64,000 bases of DNA. Source: Joostella atrarenae. GTDB taxonomy: Bacteria; Bacteroidota; Bacteroidia; Flavobacteriales; Flavobacteriaceae. The notes under the pieces were generated by a model. The model was not told the origin of the DNA. It saw only the letters and a program-made list of their open reading frames with translations, and did not search any database. The stretch covers positions 100,394-164,393 of the forward strand of contig NZ_JAETXX010000009.1 of assembly GCF_021764745.1 (NCBI RefSeq), given 5' to 3'. This document shows, piece after piece, positions 47,674 to 58,759 of the stretch (position 1 is its first letter; every line of letters starts with the position of its first letter). The translations under genes were made by a program, and so were the position numbers.

Positions 47674-47806
47674 AAGAGGCTAGCTAAAAAGTAAATAAAT
47701 CTGTTCTTAAACAATTAAGTACATTACAGAAGCAGATGTTTCAGTAATTTCTTACTAAAATTGTGATAGTATTCAGATTAAAAACTTACTTTTTAACTAG
47801 CCTCTT
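47674..47806. repeat. 133-bp imperfect palindrome
   Basis: The outer arms AAGAGGCTAGCTAAAAAGTAA (47674) and TTACTTTTTAACTAGCCTCTT (ending 47806) are complementary except for one base. Pairing continues inward through AATCTG/CAGATT, ACAATT/AATTGT and ATTAC-GAA/TTTC-GTAAT, separated by short unpaired gaps, so almost the whole element folds on itself. It lies between two genes of the same direction. Confidence 0.65.
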
Positions 47807-47832
47807 TGTATATTTAGTTTCAAAATAACACT

Positions 47833-48906
47833 ATGTCTAAGCGAAAAAAAGCATCCTATACTCTTCTTATAATCGTAGTTGTATTAGTTATCATTAGATT
47901 ACTACTTCCATCTATTGTAAAAAGATACGTAAACAATACATTACAAGACATTCCTGGCTATTATGGGCATGTTGAAGATATTGACCTGAATCTATTTCGC
48001 GGAGCTTATGTAATTCATCAGTTAAAACTAGATAAGATTAATGGAGATAATAATATCCCCTTCTTAAATTTTGAAAAGTCTGATATTTCTATTCAATGGA
48101 AATCACTTTTAGATGGAGAGATTGTAAGTGAAATAGCGCTCTACAGACCAAAAATCACCTATATTTTTGAAGAACAAGTAAACGATACTGTAAAAACAAC
48201 AAATAACGATTGGAGTGAAGCCTTAACAGACCTTGTTCCTATCGACATCAACAGGCTTAGTATCACAGAAGGAAAAGTTGGATTTATTGAGTTTAATAAA
48301 AGTCCAGATGTAGATCTATATATTGACCAAATAAATCTTGAAGCCACTAACTTGAGGAATGTAGAAGATAAAGAGCAAAAATTACCTTCTAGCATACATA
48401 TGGATGGAATTAGTATTGGTGGAGGAAAAGTAAATCTTGATGGTAGGATGGATCTAGTTCAACAAATTCCAGATGTAGACTTTGACTTCTCACTAGAGAA
48501 AGCAGATATAAAAGCATTAAACTCTTTTACATTAGCCTATGTAGGTATTGACTTTGAAGAAGGTAGTTTTGATTTATTTAGTGAGCTAGTCATCAATGAC
48601 GGCTATTTGAAAGGTTACTTCAAACCAATTCTTACAGACACTAAAATTGTTGACTCCTTCGACAAAGAGAATAGCAGTATCTTTAAAAAAGCATGGGAAG
48701 GGTTTGTTGGATTCTTTAAATTTATCTTTAAAAATCAAAAACAAGGAACGCTCGCTACAAAAATACCCCTTGAAGGTGACCTTAATAACGTAGATTCAAA
48801 CATTTTTAGTACTATTGCAGGTATCTTTAAAAATGCTTTTATAAAAGCCTATAAAGGAGAAATTGATAAATCCGTTAAATTTAAAGATGCTAAAGAAGAA
48901 GAATAA
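47833..48906 (+). CDS. AsmA-like DUF748 protein
   Basis: A 357-residue protein with an N-terminal transmembrane helix (about 9-25) followed by a long beta-rich periplasmic part. The early segment [33 protein letters not shown], then [18 protein letters not shown], follows the DUF748 pattern, a relative of AsmA proteins that bridge membranes and take part in phospholipid movement or outer-membrane assembly. It is shorter than most AsmA proteins. trmD starts 22 bases after it. Confidence 0.78.
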   Translation: MSKRKKASYTLLIIVVVLVIIRLLLPSIVKRYVNNTLQDIPGYYGHVEDIDLNLFRGAYVIHQLKLDKINGDNNIPFLNFEKSDISIQWKSLLDGEIVSEIALYRPKITYIFEEQVNDTVKTTNNDWSEALTDLVPIDINRLSITEGKVGFIEFNKSPDVDLYIDQINLEATNLRNVEDKEQKLPSSIHMDGISIGGGKVNLDGRMDLVQQIPDVDFDFSLEKADIKALNSFTLAYVGIDFEEGSFDLFSELVINDGYLKGYFKPILTDTKIVDSFDKENSSIFKKAWEGFVGFFKFIFKNQKQGTLATKIPLEGDLNNVDSNIFSTIAGIFKNAFIKAYKGEIDKSVKFKDAKEEE

Positions 48907-48928
48907 TTCTTTAAACTCTATTTCTAAG

Positions 48929-49606
48929 ATGCGTATAGATATAATAACCGTACTTCCAGAATTATTAAAAAGTCCTTTTGAAGCTTCTATTTTAAAGAGA
49001 GCAATAGACAAAGGAATTGTAGAAGTTCACACGCATAATCTAAGAGATTATGTTACTAACAATTACAAAACTGTAGACGATTACCAATTTGGAGGTGGCG
49101 CAGGAATGGTAATGATGATTGAGCCAATAGACAAATGTATTAGCAGTCTTAAAGCTGAAAGAGATTATGACGAAATTATTTATATGACTCCAGATGGCGC
49201 TACTTTAAATCAAAATATTGCGAATCAACTTTCTTTAAAAGGAAACCTAATCATATTATGTGGGCATTATAAAGGAGTAGATCAGCGGGTACGTGATATA
49301 TTTGTTACAAAAGAAATTTCGATAGGAGACTATGTTCTTTCAGGTGGAGAATTAGGAGCTGCTGTTTTATGTGATTCCATCATCAGACTCATCCCAGGGG
49401 TTTTAAATGATGAAACCTCTGCCCTAACCGACTCTTTCCAAGACAATTTATTAGCACCTCCAGTTTACACAAGACCATCGGATTATAAAGGTCATAAAGT
49501 GCCTGAAATACTTCTAAATGGAAACTTTCCGAAGATTGAAAAATGGAGAGAAGATCAAGCTTATAAGAGAACAAAAGAGAGAAGACCTGATTTATTAGAT
49601 GAATAA
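48929..49606 (+). CDS. trmD: tRNA (guanine-N1)-methyltransferase
   Basis: A 225-residue SPOUT-class methyltransferase, started at ATG 48929 ([13 protein letters not shown]); a longer frame that begins inside the preceding gene adds 22 residues unlike TrmD. Conserved parts are [26 protein letters not shown], and [16 protein letters not shown], which form the knotted SAM site. It methylates G37 of tRNAs reading codons that start with C, which prevents frameshifting. It lies in the usual order before rplS. Confidence 0.96.
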   Translation: MRIDIITVLPELLKSPFEASILKRAIDKGIVEVHTHNLRDYVTNNYKTVDDYQFGGGAGMVMMIEPIDKCISSLKAERDYDEIIYMTPDGATLNQNIANQLSLKGNLIILCGHYKGVDQRVRDIFVTKEISIGDYVLSGGELGAAVLCDSIIRLIPGVLNDETSALTDSFQDNLLAPPVYTRPSDYKGHKVPEILLNGNFPKIEKWREDQAYKRTKERRPDLLDE

Positions 49607-49640
49607 TTCATTTTTTTAATTAAAAATAAGTTACAAAATA

Positions 49641-49670
49641 TTGTGTATTAATTAATAATAATTAATTTTG
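49641..49670 (+). promoter_or_regulatory. Promoter of rplS
   Basis: TTG (49641-49643), a 19-base spacer, then TAATTTTG (49663-49670): a full match to the Bacteroidota -33/-7 pattern. It lies in the trmD-rplS gap, 76 bases before the rplS start, so rplS has its own transcript. Confidence 0.75.
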
Positions 49671-49746
49671 CATCCAATTTCAGATTAACCTCTGACGATA
49701 ATCGTGAATGTTAACTTGAATCAACACATTATATAAAAATATCGCA

Positions 49747-50097
49747 ATGGAATCTTTAGTAAAATTTGTACAAGACCAATTTGTAGAAAAAAAAGACTTC
49801 CCTGAATTTTCAGCAGGAGATACAATTACTGTATACTACGAAATTAAAGAGGGAGAAAAAACACGTACTCAGTTCTTTAGAGGAGTAGTTATTCAAAGAA
49901 GAGGTACAGGAACTTCAGAAACATTTACTATCAGAAAAATGTCTGGAACTGTTGGTGTAGAAAGAATTTTCCCAATCAACATGCCTGCTTTACAGAAAAT
50001 AGAAATCAATAAGAAAGGTAAAGTTCGTAGATCTCGTATCTATTACTTTAGAGGTCTTACTGGTAAGAAAGCAAGAATTAAAGAGGTTAGAGCATAA
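49747..50097 (+). CDS. rplS: 50S ribosomal protein L19
   Basis: A 116-residue L19 of the usual length. Motifs include FSAGDTITVYYEIKEGEKTR, FRGVVIQRRGTGTSETFTIRK and GVERIFPINMP, and the basic tail ends in RSRIYYFRGL TGKKARIKE. L19 sits at the interface of the two ribosomal subunits. It has its own promoter and a strong terminator, separate from trmD. Confidence 0.98.
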   Translation: MESLVKFVQDQFVEKKDFPEFSAGDTITVYYEIKEGEKTRTQFFRGVVIQRRGTGTSETFTIRKMSGTVGVERIFPINMPALQKIEINKKGKVRRSRIYYFRGLTGKKARIKEVRA

Positions 50098-50118
50098 CCA
50101 ATTTATTATAGCAAATAG

Positions 50119-50148
50119 AAAAGCCTGCATATTGCAGGCTTTTTTTTA
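50119..50148 (+). terminator. Intrinsic terminator of rplS
   Basis: AAAAGCCTGCA pairs with TGCAGGCTTTT across a three-base loop, followed by a T-run. Confidence 0.95.
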
Positions 50149-50538
50149 TGAACAATTGTTAACAACTCATGTTTATAATGTGTTGATTACTAATTTGTTA
50201 AAAACTTGCAATTACAGAACATATAGTTTACTTTTATATAACAGATTTAAGACAGATAAGTTCTTAATTCTATGTTTTTAATAAGTCGCTACCATTTTGA
50301 ATTAAAACTTAAAATGAATAGAGAAAGTTTGAACTCAGTATTACATACTAAGTCAGTGCCAAAAGGAATTAATTTTTATAATTAATCTTAGTAGGAATTA
50401 AAAACAAAAATCGAAATATTACAGTTAGGTCTTGATTACATTATTGAGAAAACTTAATGTTTCAAGAAATAGTGAATTAGTAAGTTTTTCTAAATGAAGA
50501 ACATCTTTTTAAGAATTATTAATGCAGCTATTTCTAAG
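50149..50538. other. Gene-free stretch ahead of an orphan terminator
   Basis: No protein-like frame longer than about 23 codons on the plus strand. No tRNA or known RNA motif recognised. The stretch ends in a terminator with no gene before it, so it may encode a small RNA. It contains the palindrome AACAATTGTT near 50151 and an AT-rich core. Confidence 0.4.
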
Positions 50539-50580
50539 AAAGCCATATCAAAACATTTACTGTATTGATATGGCTTTTAT
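50539..50580 (+). terminator. Orphan intrinsic terminator
   Basis: AAAGCCATATCAA (50539-50551) pairs with TTGATATGGCTTT (50565-50577) over a 13-base loop, then T-rich sequence. The nearest upstream gene, rplS, already has its own terminator 390 bases earlier. Confidence 0.75.
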
Positions 50581-50640
50581 TTTATCACTTTTTTTATAGA
50601 ATTGGTTACCATTCTATTATAGAAAAACTGTTTTAAATTG

Positions 50641-50648
50641 TATATTTG
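50641..50648 (+). promoter_or_regulatory. Predicted -7 promoter box of icd
   Basis: TATATTTG matches TAnnTTTG, 33 bases before the ATG at 50682. Confidence 0.55.
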
Positions 50649-50681
50649 TGAAGTTTAATTTAAAATTAGTTCTTCAAATAA

Positions 50682-52907
<2,226 letters not shown>

Positions 52908-52928
52908 TGCTACTTAATATATATTATT

Positions 52929-52960
52929 ATAAAGCCTCCTTTTTGGAGGCTTTATTTTTT
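52929..52960 (+). terminator. Intrinsic terminator of icd
   Basis: ATAAAGCCTCC pairs with GGAGGCTTTAT over a five-T loop, then T-rich sequence. Confidence 0.93.
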
Positions 52961-53017
52961 AATCACTTTTTTATGTGATTCAACAGAATTCCTATTATTT
53001 TTATTAAAAAAAATAGA

Positions 53018-55390
53018 ATGACCAACTTCTTAAAAATCTGCTTGTTTTTTTTCTGTGGGATTTCAATATCCTATGCACAAGATCAAGTAATCCTCAGCGG
53101 AACTATTTCAGAAGCTTCAAGTAATGAAACACTCATTGGAGTTAATATTATAATTCCAGAACTACAAACAGGAACTACAACTAACGAATACGGGTTTTAC
53201 TCCATTTCTGTACCTGCAGGCACTTATAATGTTGAAGTAAGTTATATCGGCTTTCAAAATATTGTAGAAGAAGTTGACCTAAGTGAAAGCACCAAAAGAA
53301 ATTTTAGCTTAATAGATGCTGCTGAAGAACTGGACGAAATTGTTTTAGAGCAAGACATTGAAAAGATAAATATTAAAAAACCAGAAATGAGCGTTAACAG
53401 CCTTAACGCTGCAACCATAAAAAAAATTCCTGCTGTACTCGGAGAAGCAGATGTTATAAAATCGATTTTACTCCTTCCTGGAGTTAGTAACGCTGGTGAA
53501 GCTTCTTCTGGTTTTAACGTCCGAGGAGGCGCTGCAGACCAGAATCTTATCCTATTAGATGAAGCCATAATTTTTAACTCATCACATTTATTTGGATTCT
53601 TTTCGGTTTTCAACCCTGATGCTATAAAAAATATAAAACTTTATAAAGGAGGAATTCCATCCAGATACGGAGGGAGAATATCTTCTGTACTAGATATTTA
53701 TCAAAAAGACGGAAATAGTAAAAAATTCCATATGACAGGTGGAATTGGTGCCGTTTCCAGTAGAATTTTAGCGGAAGGGCCAATTGTAAAAGACAAAGGC
53801 TCTTTTCTTATTGGAGGAAGAAGTTCTTATGCTCACTTATTTTTAAAACTTACAGACAATGATAACTCTGCTTATTTCTACGATCTTAATACCAAATTAT
53901 CATATAAATTGAATGATAATAATAGTATCTATATGTCTGGATATTTTGGTCGAGACATCTTTGATATTAGTGATAGCTTTAATAATGTTTATGGAAATTC
54001 GGTAATCAATTTACGATGGAATCATTTGTTTTCTGATAAGTTATTTTCAAATCTTTCAGTAATTTATAGTGACTATTACTACGGACTAACATTAGATTTT
54101 GTTGGATTTAATTGGAATAGCGGTATTAAAAACTTCAATGTAAAATACGATTTCAAACATTATCTGTCAGATAAATTAAAGCTTAACTACGGAATTAATA
54201 ACGTTTATTATAAATTTAATCCTGGAGAAATAGAACCTGAAGGAGAAGATTCTGGTATTAATTATTTTAAACTTACCGATAAATATGCAAATGAAGCTGC
54301 AGCTTATATAGATGTAGAACAAGAAATTACAGAAAATCTTTCCGTTGAATATGGACTTAGATTAAGTCATTTTAATAGATATGGTCAAGATGAAATTAAT
54401 GTCTACGAAGATGATAATCCTGTAGTTTACAATCAACAATTGGGAATTTATGAAAAAGCAACTCCAATAGACACTATTAGCGTTAGCAGAAGTAAATCTG
54501 TTAAAACTTACACTAATTTAGAACCAAGAATAGCTGTTTCTTACACCTTAGACGATACGCAATCTATCAAAGCGAGCTATAACAGAATGACACAGTATTT
54601 GCATTTAATTACGAATACGAGCTCTCCTACTCCCTTAGATATATGGTCTCCTAGTGGCTCTTTTATTAAGCCTCAAATTCTAGATCAATATGCAGTTGGG
54701 TATTTTAAAAACATTAATAACAACGCCTATTCAATAGAAACAGAACTTTTCTATAAAAAAATAGATAACAGAATCGATTATATAGATGGTGCAGATCTAA
54801 TTGCTAACAATGCTATTGAGCAGGTTATATTAAATGGAGAAGCAAAAGCATACGGTATGGAAGTCCTTTTCAGAAAAAACATAGGGAGATTTCAAGGTTG
54901 GTTAGCGTATACTTTATCAGAATCTCACCAAAGAACTCCTGGAAGAACTAGTATTGAACCTGGAATAAATAACGGTAAATGGTATCATACTCCATATGAT
55001 AAAACACACGATATCTCTCTTACCGCATCATACACGCTAACTCCAAAATGGAGCTTTGGAGGGAATTTTATATTCCAAACGGGAAGACCGGCTTCCTTTC
55101 CTTCTGGTCAGTATGAATATGAAGGGGTTACCGTTCCTAGCTACGGCGAAAGAAATAATAATAGACTTCCTTCTTACAACCGTTTAGATGTTTCCGCAAC
55201 ATACATTCCAAATCCTAAAAAGACTAAAGGCTGGCAGAGTGAATGGGTGTTTAGTATTTATAACATCTACAATCGAAAAAATGCAGCTTCTATCAGTTTT
55301 AGGGAAAACGTAGAAGAACAACGAAATGAAGCCGTTAAACTCTCTATTTTCGGGATTATTCCATCTGTAACCTACAATTTCAAATTTTAA
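53018..55390 (+). CDS. TonB-dependent outer-membrane receptor
   Basis: A 790-residue receptor with signal peptide (about 1-20). Residues 25-105 are the carboxypeptidase-regulatory-like domain common in Bacteroidota receptors (SGTISEASSNETLIGVNI, GFYSISVPAGTYNVEVSYIGF). The plug follows (about 125-235; GEADVIKSILLLPGVSNAGE and GFNVRGGAADQN), then the beta barrel ending in the aromatic FGIIPSVTYNFKF. It imports a large substrate across the outer membrane using TonB energy. The partner downstream is a DUF4249 lipoprotein rather than SusD, so a peptide or metal-related substrate is more likely than a glycan; this is inference. Confidence 0.92.
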   Translation: MTNFLKICLFFFCGISISYAQDQVILSGTISEASSNETLIGVNIIIPELQTGTTTNEYGFYSISVPAGTYNVEVSYIGFQNIVEEVDLSESTKRNFSLIDAAEELDEIVLEQDIEKINIKKPEMSVNSLNAATIKKIPAVLGEADVIKSILLLPGVSNAGEASSGFNVRGGAADQNLILLDEAIIFNSSHLFGFFSVFNPDAIKNIKLYKGGIPSRYGGRISSVLDIYQKDGNSKKFHMTGGIGAVSSRILAEGPIVKDKGSFLIGGRSSYAHLFLKLTDNDNSAYFYDLNTKLSYKLNDNNSIYMSGYFGRDIFDISDSFNNVYGNSVINLRWNHLFSDKLFSNLSVIYSDYYYGLTLDFVGFNWNSGIKNFNVKYDFKHYLSDKLKLNYGINNVYYKFNPGEIEPEGEDSGINYFKLTDKYANEAAAYIDVEQEITENLSVEYGLRLSHFNRYGQDEINVYEDDNPVVYNQQLGIYEKATPIDTISVSRSKSVKTYTNLEPRIAVSYTLDDTQSIKASYNRMTQYLHLITNTSSPTPLDIWSPSGSFIKPQILDQYAVGYFKNINNNAYSIETELFYKKIDNRIDYIDGADLIANNAIEQVILNGEAKAYGMEVLFRKNIGRFQGWLAYTLSESHQRTPGRTSIEPGINNGKWYHTPYDKTHDISLTASYTLTPKWSFGGNFIFQTGRPASFPSGQYEYEGVTVPSYGERNNNRLPSYNRLDVSATYIPNPKKTKGWQSEWVFSIYNIYNRKNAASISFRENVEEQRNEAVKLSIFGIIPSVTYNFKF

Positions 55391-55394
55391 GAAC

Positions 55395-56201
55395 ATGAAA
55401 AAAATACTTTTAATAATCATACTCACCAGTTTCATTTCATCTTGCGAAGAAGTAATAGATGTAGATTTAGAAACTGCTCCACCGAGATTAGTGGTAGAAG
55501 CTTCTATAAACTGGGTTAAAGGAACAGATGGTTCTTTACAAGAAATAAGACTCACAACAACAGCGCCGTATTTTGATACTGAAGTTCCTCCTGTTAATGA
55601 TGCTCAAGTATATATCGTTGATGAAGAAGGCAATCAATATGACTTCATTGAAAATGGAGATTCTGGATTTTATCAAACAGATAATTTTAAACCTGAATTA
55701 AATAGAACCTATTACCTAACAATAATTTCTGAAGGAGAAACGTATACAGCTGAAGAAACACTACTACCCGTTTCTGAAATAGAATACATAGAACAAAGCA
55801 CCACTACTTTTTTCTCTGATGAATACATAGAGCTTAAAGCTTACTTTCAAGACCCTATTGATGAAGAAAATTATTACCTATATAAGTTTGATGCTGAAAA
55901 AGACAATACTATAAGTGTAATTGAAGACAGATTACTAAACGGAAACGAAATATCAGCCTACTTTACAAGTGAAGATATCGAGCCTGGAGACGATGTAGAA
56001 ATCAACTTATATGGTATTTCAAAAAGATATTTTACTTATATGCAAACCTTACTTTCTCAAACAGGAGAAAATGGAGGGCCTTTTGAAACGCAACCCGCTA
56101 CAGTTAGAGGTAATATTGTAAACGAATCAGATTTAGATAATTTTGCCTTCGGATACTTTAGATTATCGGAAACTGATAATTATACATACACTATTGAGTA
56201 A
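55395..56201 (+). CDS. DUF4249 lipoprotein, partner of the TonB receptor
   Basis: A 268-residue lipoprotein whose lipobox is ISSC (Cys at about residue 17). The mature part begins with EEVIDVDLETAPPRLVVEASI, the usual opening of DUF4249, and is beta-rich. The family is almost always encoded right after a TonB-dependent receptor with an N-terminal carboxypeptidase-like domain, as here with four bases between the genes, so it probably sits on the outer membrane as the receptor's accessory. Substrate unknown. Confidence 0.88.
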   Translation: MKKILLIIILTSFISSCEEVIDVDLETAPPRLVVEASINWVKGTDGSLQEIRLTTTAPYFDTEVPPVNDAQVYIVDEEGNQYDFIENGDSGFYQTDNFKPELNRTYYLTIISEGETYTAEETLLPVSEIEYIEQSTTTFFSDEYIELKAYFQDPIDEENYYLYKFDAEKDNTISVIEDRLLNGNEISAYFTSEDIEPGDDVEINLYGISKRYFTYMQTLLSQTGENGGPFETQPATVRGNIVNESDLDNFAFGYFRLSETDNYTYTIE

Positions 56202-56208
56202 TAATTTT

Positions 56209-56216
56209 TACTTTTG
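56209..56216 (+). promoter_or_regulatory. Predicted -7 promoter box, four bases before the murQ ATG
   Basis: TACTTTTG matches TAnnTTTG and ends four bases before the murQ start codon, the same spacing as at 20605. If used, the message would be leaderless. Confidence 0.4.
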
Positions 56217-56220
56217 ACGA

Positions 56221-57045
56221 ATGGATTTTAAAAGAACAACAGAGCAAGCATCAAAATACAATCATCTAGAAAAGATGACCGTAAAAGAGCTCCTTACAAA
56301 TATCAACAAAGAAGACTTAACAGTACCTGAAGCAGTTTCAAAAGAATTATCTTCCATAGAAGCTTTAGTAAATGCTATTGTCCCTAAATTAGAAAATGGC
56401 GGACGCCTATTTTACATGGGAGCAGGAACAAGCGGTCGTTTAGGAGTTGTAGATGCTTCTGAGTGTCCTCCCACTTTTGGAGTTCCTTATGATTTGGTTA
56501 TCGGAATTATAGCTGGTGGTGAAATTGCAATTAGAAAAGCAGTTGAATTTGCAGAAGATAGCGCTAATCAAGGTTGGGAAGATTTACAAGAATATAATGT
56601 TTCTGAAAAAGATGTAGTAATTGGTATTGCAGCCTCAGGAACTACTCCCTATGTTATTGGAGCTTTAGAAATGTGTAATAAAAACAATATTACCACAGGA
56701 AGTATTTCTTGTAATCGCAAAAGTCCCCTTTCTCAAGAAGCTCAATATCCTATCGATGTTGTTGTTGGTCCAGAATTTGTTACTGGAAGCTCAAGAATGA
56801 AAGCTGGTACAGCACAGAAATTAGTACTAAATATGATTTCAACGGCCGTTATGATTCGCTTAGGTAAAGTTATAGGTAATAAAATGGTAGACATGCAGCT
56901 AAGCAATCATAAGTTAGTTGATCGAGGAATAAGAATGATTATGGACGAGATTCCTGTAGATGAAGCTAAAGCGAAGGAACTTTTAGAAAAGAATGGAAGC
57001 GTACGTAATTCCATAAATGCATATAATAATGAGACACACGGATAG
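56221..57045 (+). CDS. murQ: N-acetylmuramic acid 6-phosphate etherase
   Basis: A 274-residue SIS-domain protein. The substrate loop GAGTSGRLGVVDASECPPTFG and the IGIAASGTTPYVIGAL and GSSRMKAGTAQK motifs are those of MurQ. It cleaves the lactyl ether of MurNAc-6-phosphate, giving GlcNAc-6-phosphate and lactate, in recycling of cell wall. Shorter than E. coli MurQ (298) mainly at the C-terminus. Its 3' end overlaps the DUF6095 gene. Confidence 0.95.
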   Translation: MDFKRTTEQASKYNHLEKMTVKELLTNINKEDLTVPEAVSKELSSIEALVNAIVPKLENGGRLFYMGAGTSGRLGVVDASECPPTFGVPYDLVIGIIAGGEIAIRKAVEFAEDSANQGWEDLQEYNVSEKDVVIGIAASGTTPYVIGALEMCNKNNITTGSISCNRKSPLSQEAQYPIDVVVGPEFVTGSSRMKAGTAQKLVLNMISTAVMIRLGKVIGNKMVDMQLSNHKLVDRGIRMIMDEIPVDEAKAKELLEKNGSVRNSINAYNNETHG

Positions 57046-57256
57046 AGAGTTATTTTTTAAAAGCTTAAAATATTTCGCATACACCGTGATGCTAATGTTT
57101 CTAGCTCCTACAGTTATTTATCAGGCTTTTAAAAATCAAACTCACCCTTGGTATATGCCTGTATTGATTATAGGAATAGTATTAGCAATAGGAGCCATTG
57201 CAATGGGGTTTTACAGCTTAAGAGTGATTATGAGATCATTTTTTGGAGATAAATAA
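57029..57256 (+). CDS. DUF6095 small membrane protein
   Basis: A 75-residue protein with two hydrophobic helices (about 13-30 and 42-65) and the conserved TDRELFFKSLKYF start, matching the small flavobacterial family DUF6095 that I recall directly after murQ. The start is put at ATG 57029; an ATG at 57017 adds four residues. It overlaps murQ by 17 bases, so translation is likely coupled. Function unknown. Confidence 0.75.
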   Translation: MRHTDRELFFKSLKYFAYTVMLMFLAPTVIYQAFKNQTHPWYMPVLIIGIVLAIGAIAMGFYSLRVIMRSFFGDK

Positions 57257-57308
57257 GTCGAATACTAAAATATCGACACTCCTTTATTACTACAATTTTA
57301 TATAAACT

Positions 57309-57337
57309 AAAGAGCCGACCGTAAAAGTGTGGGCTTT
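57309..57337 (+). terminator. Weak possible terminator after the murQ unit
   Basis: AAAG and CC pair with GG and CTTT across a bulge (AAAGAGCC and GGGCTTTT), followed by only four T residues. Poor evidence. Confidence 0.25.
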
Positions 57338-57414
57338 TAGATCGACTCCGTCGCATTAATTAACAAATTGAATTATCAATCCATCTTCTAACTCTAGAAG
57401 ATTTGGATTATATT

Positions 57415-58011
57415 TTAAAGCTCTTTTATATTAATATTTTTCCAATAAACTTTAATTCCACCACCATCGTGAATTTGCAAAGCAATTTTTCCAGTAGCTT
57501 CCCCTATTTTCTCATCTGTTAAACTAATCATCTCCTGACCGTTTAACCAAGTTGTTACATGGTTTCCTACAACTCGAACCTTCATTCTGTTCCACTCACC
57601 ATACTTTAAGTAAGCATCTTTTGCAGCATCAGGTTTAATAAGCCATCCTCTACCATACGATTCGTATATACCACCCGTATCATGTCCAGGAGGAGCAACT
57701 TCTGCTTGCCAACCGCTTATTTTAGTTCCTTCAATATCAGATCTAAAAAAGATTCCACTATTTCCATCAGCATCTTGCTTAAACTCTGCTGTTAATTCAA
57801 AATCTTTAAATGTTTTCTCTGTTGCTAGGTATCCATATTGTTTATCAGGTCCACTTTCGGACACTAATAAGCCTTCCTCATTAACATACCATTTCTCTGT
57901 ACCATAGATATCCCAACCATCTAAATTAGTTCCGTTATAAAGAGAGGTACTTGAACCACAACTCATACAAACCAAAAGAATTGTAAATATTCCTAAATAA
58001 AATGACTTCAT
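57415..58011 (-). CDS. DUF1080 (3-keto-glycoside hydrolase family) lipoprotein, second copy
   Basis: A 198-residue lipoprotein with lipobox VCMSC (Cys at about residue 18). The remainder is a single DUF1080 domain, a jelly-roll fold related to concanavalin, seen in LYNGTNLDGWDIYGTEKWYV, FKDFELTAEFKQDADGNSGIFF and ATGKIALQIHDGG. Recent work on Bacteroidota has shown DUF1080 proteins to be hydrolases of 3-keto-disaccharides. Last gene of the minus-strand unit; its start overlaps the stop of the other DUF1080 gene by four bases. Confidence 0.87.
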   Translation of the reverse strand: MKSFYLGIFTILLVCMSCGSSTSLYNGTNLDGWDIYGTEKWYVNEEGLLVSESGPDKQYGYLATEKTFKDFELTAEFKQDADGNSGIFFRSDIEGTKISGWQAEVAPPGHDTGGIYESYGRGWLIKPDAAKDAYLKYGEWNRMKVRVVGNHVTTWLNGQEMISLTDEKIGEATGKIALQIHDGGGIKVYWKNINIKEL

Positions 58012-58748
58012 AATTTTCTTACTTTAATATTTTTAAACCATATGTAACTTCCGTGATCTTGTAGTCCTATATAACCACTTTTTGCTTTACCGTAATCTGG
58101 AAAATCTTTCCATTTACCACTTTCCTTTCTTTCTTTCCAATCATCACTCCAAGGAACAAACGATACGGTCATTTTTCCATTTAACCAATATTCAACCTTT
58201 TCATTGGTAAAAACTATACGGGTAGTATTCCACTCTCCAGCCTTTTTAATGGCTCCTTCATAATCTGGATTATACATACCGTAATCTGCCCCTAAAGACT
58301 GCCAAGGCTCAAGTTTCAGAGGAAATCCAATTTGATCTATCATTTGATATTCTGGCGCATTGTAATATGGAGCATCATACTTCTCATCCTCGATAACGTG
58401 ATAAAAAAGTCCACTATTTCCACCTTCAGAAATTTTCCACTCAATAGAAATTTCAAATTCTCCATATTGCTCTTTATCATATACAATATCTCCTCCTATA
58501 TCACCCCCTTTTCCAAGAGATTTAAGCATGTCTTCCTCTATAACCCATCCATCAGGCAATGAGGTTCCGTTATAACTTCTCCATCCGTCTGTAGAGGTAC
58601 CATCGAAAAGATATTCCCAGTCACTACTTTTCTCTACTGAAGCAGTTGTTTCCTTAGCATCTTTAGATTCTACGATTTCTGTTTTCTTAGTTTCTTTACA
58701 GCCTAATATAAAAGCTGATAAAGCCATAATTAAGTATACTTTTTTCAT
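58008..58748 (-). CDS. DUF1080 (3-keto-glycoside hydrolase family) lipoprotein, first copy
   Basis: A 246-residue lipoprotein with a lipobox FILGC (Cys at about 17), a low-complexity linker rich in Lys, Glu and Thr (about 18-43) and one DUF1080 domain (about 44-246): YLFDGTSTDGWRSYNG, FEISIEWKISEGGNSGLFYH and SGYIGLQDHGSYIWFKNIKV. It is expected to hydrolyse a glycosidic bond next to a 3-keto sugar in the periplasm. It sits 11 bases after the Gfo oxidoreductase gene and overlaps the second DUF1080 gene, an operon of three. Confidence 0.88.
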   Translation of the reverse strand: MKKVYLIMALSAFILGCKETKKTEIVESKDAKETTASVEKSSDWEYLFDGTSTDGWRSYNGTSLPDGWVIEEDMLKSLGKGGDIGGDIVYDKEQYGEFEISIEWKISEGGNSGLFYHVIEDEKYDAPYYNAPEYQMIDQIGFPLKLEPWQSLGADYGMYNPDYEGAIKKAGEWNTTRIVFTNEKVEYWLNGKMTVSFVPWSDDWKERKESGKWKDFPDYGKAKSGYIGLQDHGSYIWFKNIKVRKL

Positions 58749-58759
58749 TTTATTAATTT

